NCBI RefSeq assembly: GCF_020215705.1
Contig: NZ_JAIWNB010000002.1
Location: forward strand, 434,001 to 498,000
Source of the DNA: Nonomuraea aurantiaca
GTDB taxonomy: Bacteria; Actinomycetota; Actinomycetes; Streptosporangiales; Streptosporangiaceae
Direction of reading: 5' to 3'
DNA length: 64,000 bases
How positions within the stretch are numbered: position 1 is the stretch's first letter; the number at the start of each line of letters is the position of its first letter. Made by a program: the position numbers and the translations under genes. Positions 15,748 to 23,033 of the stretch are shown here, piece by piece. Below the pieces are notes generated by a model. It had not been told where the DNA came from. It worked only from the letters and a program-made list of their open reading frames with translations, and searched no databases.

Positions 15748-17540
15748 GCCAGCCACTGGGCGCAGGTGTGCAGCCCGTAGTCCAGTGTCGCGCGTGGCCG
15801 CCAGCCCAGCTCGGCGGCGGCCCGCTCGACATCGACCAGCGGCTTCGGGGGGCCGTCTGACGTCTCGACGTCCAGCGGCCGCACCGCCCCTGACACCGCC
15901 TCGGCCAGCTCGCGCATGCCCAGCCGTTCCGGGTTGGCGATGTTGAACACCCGCGACTCCGGATTCCCCGCCAGCGCCGCCAGCACCGCGTGAGCGACGT
16001 CCTGGACGTGCACCAACTGCACGGGAGAGCCCGTGACGGGCGCGGGCCGGTTGAGCGACGACCGCAGCACCAGCTCCGCGACCGCGCCCCGCTGCGGCAT
16101 CCCGGGCCCATAGGGCTCGCCCAGCCGCAACACCACGGCGCCACCGGCCGCCTCCTCCACCTGCCGAATGGCCCGCACCAGCGCGGACGCGTCCTGCTTC
16201 CCGTCCCCGTAGACGGCGCACGAGCTGAGCAGGACGCCGCCGCGTCCGTCGGCGAAGGCCGCTCGCGCCAGGCGCAGCTCCTCCTCCGGGTCGGCGTCCT
16301 CGTCCCAGCCGAGCGCGCAGACGTGCACCACCACGGCGGCGCCCGCCTCGGGACCGGCCGTTCGATAGCCGTGGTCGGCGAGCGCGCCCGCCAGATGGTC
16401 GCGGACGAACGTGTCGGCGCCCGTCAGGGCCACCGCAGGGCGGTCGGCGAAGACCCGGGGACGGTGTGCGGGCCGGTCGGCGAGACCCGCCTCCAGGCCC
16501 GCACGGGCCGCCTCGTGCCACTCGGGCGCGAGCCGGGCGAGCTCCCGGGCCCCGAGCGCATGGCAGAGCCCACCGGGACCCATCGTGGCGAGCGCCCGGT
16601 CCACCACGCGCGGGTCGGCGTGCTCCCCAGTCTCATCCAGGGCACCGTCTCCGCCGGTCTGGCCGTGGACGACGCCCATGGTGTAGGCCGTGAGCCAGAG
16701 CGGCCAGTGCCGGGTCGCCGCCCTGGTCCGCAGCGACTCGGCGTCGATGCCCCGCCCCGCCAGGTAGTCCTCGCAGCGGATGTCCCGCCACCGCCCGGTC
16801 TCCGGGACGCGGACGGCGCACTGGGCCACCCCACGCTTGAAGAACGGGATCACCGGCAGCTCCCCGAGCACGCTCTCCTCGGCGGACCAGTCCGTCCGCG
16901 GGTCGTCGGTGAAGAAGCAGGGGGAGCGGCGCAGCCCCTGGAAGTCGTTGTCCACCAGGCTCGCCAGGTCCTCGTGCTCGGCCAGGCTCGGCACGGCCAC
17001 GAACACGGGCACCCCCGCCTGGCGCAGGTACCGCCCCATGAGCACGTCGTCGGGCCACGTGTCTCCCCGGTCGCGGGCCCATTCCACGTACCCGCCCGCG
17101 ACCTGCCTGGGCAGCAGCAGGGCCGCCACCGGCGTGTACTCGCCCGCCCCAGGCACCCACCGCGCCCCGGCGAGCGCGCCCTGCCGGACGGCGGCGCCGT
17201 TGCGCGAGTTCCAGAAGGCGAACAGGGCGAGCGCGGCGTGTGGCATGGCACGGGCGGCACTCTCGGCGCGTTCGAAGAAGGTGCTCGAGAGCACCATGTC
17301 GTCGTGCAGCAGCACGTGGTGCGTGGCGTCCGAAGGGATGCTGGACCAGGCGAGCAGCGAAGTGCGGAACGCCGACGGACGCCCCGCCGGATCGGGATCG
17401 GTGACGACGTCGAGGACGCCACCGGCCAGCCGGATGGCCGCCTCCCTGCGCTGGGGATGCGCCATCACCGCCCCGGTCAGCTTCACGTGCCCAGGCGTCG
17501 GCTGCATGTGCTCAGACGCCGGCTTCACGTGCCCAGGCAT
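15726..17540 (-). CDS. Glycosyltransferase-like/degenerate epimerase fusion
   Basis: About 604 residues in two parts. The first ~350 look like a GT-A transferase: HHVLLHDDMVLSSTFFERA with an acidic pair, and GDTWPDDVLMGRYL. The last ~240 are an extended SDR/epimerase fold: ALTGADTFVRDHLAGAL, LLSSCAVYG and VFNIANPERLGM. The YxxxK pair of active SDRs is not where expected after SSCAVYG, so this domain may only bind or be inactive. ATG 17540 overlaps the formyltransferase end by 16 bp; the N-terminus has three heptapeptide repeats, and ATG 17465 is an alternative start after them. Likely sugar transfer in the cluster; donor and acceptor unknown. Confidence 0.68.
   Translation of the reverse strand: MPGHVKPASEHMQPTPGHVKLTGAVMAHPQRREAAIRLAGGVLDVVTDPDPAGRPSAFRTSLLAWSSIPSDATHHVLLHDDMVLSSTFFERAESAARAMPHAALALFAFWNSRNGAAVRQGALAGARWVPGAGEYTPVAALLLPRQVAGGYVEWARDRGDTWPDDVLMGRYLRQAGVPVFVAVPSLAEHEDLASLVDNDFQGLRRSPCFFTDDPRTDWSAEESVLGELPVIPFFKRGVAQCAVRVPETGRWRDIRCEDYLAGRGIDAESLRTRAATRHWPLWLTAYTMGVVHGQTGGDGALDETGEHADPRVVDRALATMGPGGLCHALGARELARLAPEWHEAARAGLEAGLADRPAHRPRVFADRPAVALTGADTFVRDHLAGALADHGYRTAGPEAGAAVVVHVCALGWDEDADPEEELRLARAAFADGRGGVLLSSCAVYGDGKQDASALVRAIRQVEEAAGGAVVLRLGEPYGPGMPQRGAVAELVLRSSLNRPAPVTGSPVQLVHVQDVAHAVLAALAGNPESRVFNIANPERLGMRELAEAVSGAVRPLDVETSDGPPKPLVDVERAAAELGWRPRATLDYGLHTCAQWLAYESDRP
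17478..17540 (-). repeat. Three 21-bp repeats encoding heptapeptides
   Basis: Read on the minus strand, three consecutive 21-nt units encode MPGHVKP, ASEHMQP and TPGHVKL. Units 1 and 3 share 17 identical nucleotides. The first unit overlaps the formyltransferase stop, so the expansion seems to have formed the start of the downstream gene. Confidence 0.8.
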
Positions 17541-18457
17541 GCGCCTACCGCGAGCTCGCCCGACTCCAGCAGGTCGAGGGCGTCGCGCCGGTCGCCGCCG
17601 TCCCACTGCACCTCGCGGACGACCAGCAGCCCCGAGCCGCACGCCACCAGCACGCCGGCGACGCCGGTGGACCAGACGGGGGCGAGCACGGTGCCGGGCG
17701 GTTCTTGGCCGCCGTATTCGATCAGGTCGGCGCTGTGCACGAACAGCTTGCGCCCGCCGACGAAGGTGAAGGCCCCCGGGTACGGCGCGGCCAGCGCGCG
17801 GATCCAGTCGTAGAGGTCGTCGGCCGGCTTCGACCAGTCGATCACCCCGTCCTCCGGACGGCGCTTGTCCCACCACGAGCCGCCCGGGGGCTGCGGTCGT
17901 GCCACCACCTGTCCCGCCAGCAGCAGCGGCACGTATTTGGCGAGCAGCTCGATGTTGATCTCGGTGACCTTGCGGTACACCTCGGTGACGTCGTCGCGGC
18001 GGCTGATCGTGAACTCCCGCTGCGCGATGAGATCCCCGGTGTCGGCGCCCTCGTCGAGGAAGAACAGGCTCACCGCGCTCGTCGTCAGCCGCTTGATGAT
18101 GGTCCAGGGCAGCGCGGCGCGTCCCCGGCCCTCCGGCAGGCGGGTGGGGTGCAGGCCGATCGAGCCGAGCGGGCAGACCGACAGCAGCGGCTCGCGGACG
18201 AGCTGCGACCACCCGGCGATCACGAACAGGTCCATCTCCTTGACCCGCTCGTACGCCTCGCCGTCGTTGATGTCCGCGGTCTCCAGCAGCGGGATGCCGT
18301 GCTTCTCGGACGCTTCCCGCAGCGGCGCGTACCCCGAACGGTGCTGCAGCTTCGGCGGATAGCCGATCAGCAGCGACGGTGGAGTGCCCTGCGCGGCCAG
18401 TACGTCCACGGCGGGGGCGGCGAACTCCATGCCCGTGGCGAACGCGAACGTCTTCAC
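17525..18457 (-). CDS. Formyltransferase (sugar-amine or Fmt-like)
   Basis: 310 residues of the N10-formyltetrahydrofolate-dependent formyltransferase fold. The key segment is SIGLHPTRLPEGRGRAALPW (residues 99-118), followed by DEGADTGDLIAQ. Characterised members use Asn-x-His plus an Asp 36 residues on. Here His103 and Asp139 are present with the right spacing, but the Asn position is Gly101. The start is GTG 18457 with GGAGG upstream, overlapping the PIG-L stop (GTGA). Coming after a deacetylase, it fits N-formylation of a freed amine on a sugar or the peptide. The Gly substitution may mark a subfamily or altered chemistry. Confidence 0.83.
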   Translation of the reverse strand: MKTFAFATGMEFAAPAVDVLAAQGTPPSLLIGYPPKLQHRSGYAPLREASEKHGIPLLETADINDGEAYERVKEMDLFVIAGWSQLVREPLLSVCPLGSIGLHPTRLPEGRGRAALPWTIIKRLTTSAVSLFFLDEGADTGDLIAQREFTISRRDDVTEVYRKVTEINIELLAKYVPLLLAGQVVARPQPPGGSWWDKRRPEDGVIDWSKPADDLYDWIRALAAPYPGAFTFVGGRKLFVHSADLIEYGGQEPPGTVLAPVWSTGVAGVLVACGSGLLVVREVQWDGGDRRDALDLLESGELAVGACLGT

Positions 18458-19143
18458 AAGACCTCCCTCAGCACCCCGAACGCTTCGGCGTGCGTGACAC
18501 CGATCTCCGCGCCGCGCAGTGTCGCCAGCGCCGTCACCGACTCCTCGCTCCTGATGTGCGGGGAGGGCCGGTGCTGGCTCTTGTAACCGCGCAGCGCCTC
18601 CAGTTTGCGTTCTAGGTGGGCGCTGATGTCGCAGAACGCCGTCGATCGTGGCATCGGCTCGGCCGCCCACTGGATCTTCGACATCTCGTACAGCAGCACG
18701 GTCGGCACCAGCCACTTGCCGAACTGCTGGGCGATGGGCCGGGCCGCCGCGAACCCGGCGCCGAACACCGCGAGATGGTCCTGGTCGTAGTCGGCGAAGC
18801 TGGGCAGCAGGAGCAGGTCGGGCCGCCGCTCGTTCAGCGCCCGCTCGAACAGGTCGACCAGCTCCCTGCGCGGCAGTGTGTCCAGCCGCTCGGTCAGGTC
18901 CATGTCGCCGTACGCGATCTCGTACGAGAAACCCAGTGTGGCCCGGACGGCCTCGATCTCGTCCAGCCGCTGCCGATAGCTGGTGGCGCCGTCGAGGCCG
19001 TAGTGCCGCATGCCGTCGACCGCCAGATACAGGACGTGGACCTCGGCCCCCGCCTCGACCTGCGCGGCGATCAGGCCGCCGCAGCCGAGTACCTCGTCGT
19101 CGGCATGCGGGGAGATCACCAGCACACGGTCAAAGCGGCGCAT
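18454..19143 (-). CDS. PIG-L family zinc-dependent deacetylase
   Basis: 229 residues. The N-terminal SPHADDEVLGCGG (11-23) is the metal-binding motif of the GlcNAc-PI/mycothiol/bacillithiol deacetylase family (usually AHPDDE), and DQDHLAVF supplies the second His region. Such enzymes remove N-acetyl groups from amino sugars or glycosides, including teicoplanin-type pseudoaglycones. It overlaps the upstream epimerase by 14 bp and the downstream formyltransferase by 4 bp. That order suggests deacetylation then formylation of the same amine, which is an inference. A mycothiol-pathway MshB is less likely given the neighbours. Confidence 0.88.
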   Translation of the reverse strand: MRRFDRVLVISPHADDEVLGCGGLIAAQVEAGAEVHVLYLAVDGMRHYGLDGATSYRQRLDEIEAVRATLGFSYEIAYGDMDLTERLDTLPRRELVDLFERALNERRPDLLLLPSFADYDQDHLAVFGAGFAAARPIAQQFGKWLVPTVLLYEMSKIQWAAEPMPRSTAFCDISAHLERKLEALRGYKSQHRPSPHIRSEESVTALATLRGAEIGVTHAEAFGVLREVL

Positions 19144-20134
19144 TCACTGCCCTCCGGTCCTCGCGGGCGCGATAGTACTCGGCGGTGCTCAGGATCAGCT
19201 CGTCGAGCGCGATCCGGGGCCGCCAGCCCAGGTCGGTCGCCGCCCGCAGCGCCGGGATCTTGTGGAACGACTCGGCCTCCGCGTAGTACGGCCCGTGCAC
19301 GCTCCTGCCGTCGATGCTGAGGATCGGCGACGGACTGCCGAGCAGCTCCTTCACCCGCTGGGCCAGCTCCACGATGGTGACGGCGTTCGCCGGGTTGCCG
19401 ACATTGATGATGATGTCGTCGCAGTTCAGCGCCGCGTCCATGTAGTCGATGAGGAACCCGGTCAGGTCGCTCGCCGCGATGAACGCCCTGACCTGCTCAC
19501 CGCCCGCGAACACGGTGATCGGCTTCTCGGCCAGCGCCTGCTGGACGAACGTGGGCATGACGAACCCGCCCGCCCGAGACTGCCGCGCCCCCGCCACGTT
19601 GAACGGCCGGATGACCACCCCGCGCAGCCCGTGCTGACGGCTGTTGGAGACCATCGCCTCGGCCAGCGTCTTGGCGATGGCGTATTCGATGCGGGTGTTG
19701 TACTGCGTCGGTACGACGATGTCGTCCTTCTCGTCGAGCACGCCGCTGCGGCCGTACACCTCGGCCGAGCTGAACAGGCATAACGCCGCATCTGCCCGGA
19801 TACAGGCGTCGATGACCGGCGCGGTGCTGCCGATGATGTCGTGGCCGAGCCGGCCCGCCCTGGACAGGATGCTCGCGGGGCCGACATAGGAGGCCGCGTG
19901 GATGACACGGTCGGCCCCAGCGAAGTCGCCGCCCGCCGCCAGATAGTCCTCCACCCGCTGCCGGACGACCGTGCAGCGAGGGTCGGCGTCGTAGTCCTCG
20001 CCGTCGATCACCGCACCCGCGTTGGAGTCGATGATCGTTACTCGGTGGCCCGCGGCGAGATACGCGTCCACCAGATGTGAGCCGATAAAACCGAGACCGC
20101 CCGTGACGATGACTTCGCCACTTGGAGCTCCCAC
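19130..20134 (-). CDS. NAD-dependent nucleotide-sugar epimerase/dehydratase
   Basis: 334 residues of the extended SDR family: VTGGLGFIGSHLVDAY with the dinucleotide-binding glycines, LFSSAEVYGRSG, the catalytic Tyr/Lys in EYAIAK near residue 165, and RPFNVAGARQ. It probably binds an NDP-sugar and performs 4-epimerization, dehydration or decarboxylation; the sequence does not say which. First gene of the tailoring operon, 14 bp overlap with the deacetylase. It likely supplies the sugar for the glycosyltransferase-like protein encoded last. Confidence 0.88.
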   Translation of the reverse strand: MGAPSGEVIVTGGLGFIGSHLVDAYLAAGHRVTIIDSNAGAVIDGEDYDADPRCTVVRQRVEDYLAAGGDFAGADRVIHAASYVGPASILSRAGRLGHDIIGSTAPVIDACIRADAALCLFSSAEVYGRSGVLDEKDDIVVPTQYNTRIEYAIAKTLAEAMVSNSRQHGLRGVVIRPFNVAGARQSRAGGFVMPTFVQQALAEKPITVFAGGEQVRAFIAASDLTGFLIDYMDAALNCDDIIINVGNPANAVTIVELAQRVKELLGSPSPILSIDGRSVHGPYYAEAESFHKIPALRAATDLGWRPRIALDELILSTAEYYRAREDRRAVNAPL

Positions 20135-20217
20135 GGGCCTGCCTTTCCCACGAAGCCGTGATTTCGAGGAAAACGGTCACTCGGGGCCTGTGCCGCCCCG
20201 GTGGCACCTAGCGTGGG

Positions 20218-20246
20218 ATTAAAACAGTTTTCGCCACGCTTGTCAC
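20218..20246 (-). promoter_or_regulatory. Candidate promoter of the sugar-tailoring operon
   Basis: On the minus strand GTGACA (20241-20246), a 17-bp spacer and TTTAAT (20218-20223) precede the epimerase gene by about 80 bp, in the only AT-rich stretch nearby. An imperfect inverted repeat (CTTGT/ACAAG) overlaps the -35 side. Confidence 0.4.
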
Positions 20247-20339
20247 GCATGGCACAAGTTTTCATGGCTTGCACGGGCTTCCTGGACCGATCAGCCGGAT
20301 CGGGCGTACGCTCACCGCAATTCGGGCACAGGGAGTGAC

Positions 20340-21149
20340 ATGGCCACGTCGAGGGAACGCACCTTCACCGGCACCCGCGCCGCGAACGTGGTGCGCGAAT
20401 GGCCCCACGAGCAGCCCCGCTATGTCGCCATACTGGTCCACGGGTACGGCGAGCACATCGGCCGCTACGAGTACGTGGCGGACACCCTGGTCCGGCACGG
20501 CGCCGCGGTGTACGGGCTCGACCACGTCGGCCATGGCAAGTCGGCGGGCGACCGGGCGCTCGTCGTCGACTTCGAGGACGTGGTGACCGACGTACACGCT
20601 GTGGAGGAGCAGGCCCGAGCCGACCACCCGCGCGTACCGGTCGTGGTGATCGGCCACTCGATGGGCGGCATGATCGCCGCCCGCTACGCCCAGCGCTACG
20701 GCGACGGGCTGGCCGCGCTCGTCCTGTCGGGCCCGGTGATCGGCGAATGGGAGGTGATCCCCGCCCTGCTCGCCCTCGACGAGCTGCCCGACGTCCCCAT
20801 CGACCCGGCCACGCTCTCCCGCGACCCGGCCGTGGGCGTCGCCTACGCCGAGGATCCGCTGGTCTGGCACGGCCCGTTCAAGCGGCCCACGCTGGAGGCG
20901 TTCGCCACGACGATCACCACGATCGCCAAGGGCGGCTCGCTCGGCAGCCTGCCGACGCTCTGGATCCACGGCGCCGATGACCGGCTCGTGCCGCTGACCT
21001 CCAGCCGTACGGGCATCGAGACGATCCGCGGCGACGACCTGACGGAGCGGATCTATCCTGATGCCCGGCACGAGGTGTTCAACGAGACGAACCGGGACGA
21101 GGTCCTGACGGACGTCACGACCTTCATCGACCGCGTCCTCGGCCACTGA
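20340..21149 (+). CDS. Alpha/beta hydrolase, monoacylglycerol-lipase-like
   Basis: 269 residues with a complete catalytic set: the nucleophile elbow GHSMGG near residue 106, acidic residue in HGADDRLVP, and His in YPDARHEVFNE. LVHGYGEHIGRYEYVA and LDHVGHGKS match the lysophospholipase/monoacylglycerol lipase family. No signal peptide, so probably cytoplasmic. ATG 20340 follows GGGAG by 4 nt. It is divergent from the sugar operon and followed by a convergent lipoprotein gene, so it is probably not part of the cluster. Confidence 0.88.
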   Translation: MATSRERTFTGTRAANVVREWPHEQPRYVAILVHGYGEHIGRYEYVADTLVRHGAAVYGLDHVGHGKSAGDRALVVDFEDVVTDVHAVEEQARADHPRVPVVVIGHSMGGMIAARYAQRYGDGLAALVLSGPVIGEWEVIPALLALDELPDVPIDPATLSRDPAVGVAYAEDPLVWHGPFKRPTLEAFATTITTIAKGGSLGSLPTLWIHGADDRLVPLTSSRTGIETIRGDDLTERIYPDARHEVFNETNRDEVLTDVTTFIDRVLGH

Positions 21150-21179
21150 CTCCACGCTCCTTGATGCCCTGCGGCGGAG

Positions 21180-21722
21180 TCATTTGACGGGCAGCCACAG
21201 GTGTCCGGATCCATGGGTCCGCGTCAGGTCCACCCGGTAGCACCCGGCTTTGGGAAAGACGAAGCCCGTGCCCCACTCCTCACCCGGCCGCCGCCAGGAC
21301 GAGCTCCCGTGCTGCTCGGGACCGAACGTGGGCTTCGCACGGGTGCCGTCGGGCAGCGCGGCCGTGACCTTCAGCGGTCCTTCACCGGTCATCCGCCACA
21401 CGATCTTGACCTCCTTGCCCCGCTTGAACGGAACCGGGGCGAACAGCAGCCCCCACACCTCGGCATCCTGCGAGGCGCCGCGCACCTCGGGAAACCCGTC
21501 CCCTTGGATGATCACCGGCGTCCCATGGCACCCCACCCGGGTGGTGGCGGGCGTCGGCTTCGGCGACGCGGCCGGTGTCCCGTCCCCGGTCGGCGTCCCG
21601 GCCGGTGTTCCGTTCCCGGTCGGCGCCGTGGTCGCCGATGGCGGTGGGGCCTGGGTCGCCGGGCCGCCGGTGGCGCACCCCGCGGCCACTATGAGCACCG
21701 CTCCGATTGTCATCCGCCTCAT
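21180..21722 (-). CDS. Secreted lipoprotein, function unknown
   Basis: 180 residues. MRRMTIGAVLIVAAGCATGG is a lipoprotein signal with the lipobox Cys near residue 16. A Thr/Pro/Gly-rich linker of about 45 residues follows, then a compact domain with two Cys (VGCHGTP, KAGCYRVDL) that may form a disulfide and ends GSGHLWLPVK. ATG 21722 has GGAGG 5 nt upstream. The C-terminal domain has the look of a beta-sandwich, but I do not recognise its family. Confidence 0.8.
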   Translation of the reverse strand: MRRMTIGAVLIVAAGCATGGPATQAPPPSATTAPTGNGTPAGTPTGDGTPAASPKPTPATTRVGCHGTPVIIQGDGFPEVRGASQDAEVWGLLFAPVPFKRGKEVKIVWRMTGEGPLKVTAALPDGTRAKPTFGPEQHGSSSWRRPGEEWGTGFVFPKAGCYRVDLTRTHGSGHLWLPVK

Positions 21723-21840
21723 CGAACCTCCTTCGCTCTCACGACACGTACTCCGGAGAGCGGCAAGAGGTTCCTGGTTCAGGTTCGGCGCGCGGCGTAG
21801 GTCTGGAAGGCCAACGGGCCCCCGCCCATGGAGCGAGAGG

Positions 21841-21925
21841 CCCGTATCCAGCCGGCGCCCGTACTCGGCCGACGCCCGTACCCAGCTGGCACCCGCAGTC
21901 GGCTGGCACCTGTACTTAGCTGGCG
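21841..21925. repeat. Five-copy 17-bp tandem repeat
   Basis: Five contiguous, imperfect 17-bp units (starting 21841, 21858, 21875, 21892, 21909), roughly cccgtacycrgcyggcr. The array ends two bases from the stop of the next minus-strand gene, in the gap between two exported-protein genes. Confidence 0.8.
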
Positions 21926-21927
21926 CC

Positions 21928-22257
21928 CTACGACGCGTCCTCGCAGCGGACCGTGACGATCGCGAACCACACATGCGTACGCGCGTCCTGGGACGTCACC
22001 GACTCGAACACCTCGCACGACGTGAACCCGTGGTTCAGCGCGTTCTGCCTGGCGGCGGCCTCCGCGCGGGCGAGCGCGGCGTCCTCCTCGATGCCCTTGC
22101 CGAACCCGTCGAACAGCGCGCCGATCCCGGCGTTGATGCTGGTGGAGGTGTCGGCGGAGGCGGGCAGAGCGGCGACGAGGGCGCCCGCGACGATGCCGGA
22201 ACCGGCCAGCGTCGTCGCAGCCAACGCGACCAGCAGCCTTTTGGTCAGGTACTTCAT
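21928..22257 (-). CDS. Small secreted protein, function unknown
   Basis: 109 residues. MKYLTKRLLVALAATTLAG begins a Sec signal peptide ending near ALPASA (about residue 32). The mature part has an alanine-rich helix (ALARAEAAARQNALNHGF), a Cys pair (TSCEVF and VRCEDAS) that could form a disulfide, and hydrophobic strands (VWFAIVTV). ATG 22257 has GGGGAG upstream. I do not recognise the family. Confidence 0.7.
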   Translation of the reverse strand: MKYLTKRLLVALAATTLAGSGIVAGALVAALPASADTSTSINAGIGALFDGFGKGIEEDAALARAEAAARQNALNHGFTSCEVFESVTSQDARTHVWFAIVTVRCEDAS

Positions 22258-22817
22258 TGGGGTCTCCCCGAGCTTCGATCGTTGGGGCTTACGTCTGAGA
22301 GGCGTTCCATCCCGTTCCACCGGATGCCTTCGCGGTCAGTGACCCGGAGCCGGCGGCGCCCGTAACGCGGAAGCGGCCAAGGTCTTATCCCTCTCCCGAT
22401 TCGAAAATGCGCCATCTCTCCGTGGGCGACTCTCTTTCGAGCCAATAAGCCCAGCTGAAATCATCCGGCGCTTCGTGGCCCCGATATCGGTCCAGTCGCA
22501 GAAAGCGCTGTCGGGGAAAGACTCCTCACGATCGGCGAATTCCGGGGTGGACGAGCGGCAGCGGCGCCGATGTCTCTCGCCACGACCGCCTGCGGGTAGG
22601 TCCTCACCGTGTCTTCGGGAGAGAAGCTTTCCGCCGGCGACCGGATGTCGTGAAGCTTGCGGGGAAACGCAGTGGCGAAGCCGACCGTGCGGCTGTCCGC
22701 AGTCGTCGCCCTGTGCGTCTTGAGCGTGAGGGGTGGCGGGATCGTATGTTCGCCTCCCTGGGACATCTGCCCGATCGCCGGTAGGAAGATCCCTTCACCC
22801 CATCCTCCGGCGGGAGC
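22258..22817. other. Non-coding stretch, no gene seen
   Basis: About 560 bp with several open frames on both strands, none with a credible start, family resemblance or consistent codon bias. No clear terminator, RNA gene or repeat was seen. Confidence 0.5.
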
Positions 22818-22964
22818 TTATGATCGTAAAAAGAAATACCAGATCAGGCCGAGGGCAATCAGCCAGATAATGGCGCCGATGCCGCAGACAAGCAGGCAGC
22901 CTGTGATGACTGTGCGTTTTCTGCCTCGATCGCCCCATTCGTGACGACCACGATCTGGATCCAT
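22818..22964 (-). CDS. Small single-pass membrane protein (48 residues)
   Basis: An ORF of 48 residues beginning MDPDRGRHEWGDRGRKR, followed by a ~24-residue hydrophobic helix (ITGCLLVCGIGAIIWLIALG then LIWYFF) and ending LRS. The charged N-terminus and single helix suggest an N-in membrane protein. There is no strong ribosome site ahead of ATG 22964. Its family is unknown; the sharp polar-then-hydrophobic pattern favours a real gene. Confidence 0.55.
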   Translation of the reverse strand: MDPDRGRHEWGDRGRKRTVITGCLLVCGIGAIIWLIALGLIWYFFLRS

Positions 22965-23033
22965 GCTAAGAGGCTACTTCTTTCCCGCCCCGGCTAATTG
23001 ACCATGGCTGCGCTGAAGGGGCATTTGTGGCTT

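Noticed and set aside
22461..22766. Minus-strand 101-residue ORF in the gene-poor gap
   Set aside because: No ribosome site, family signal or codon bias typical of neighbours.
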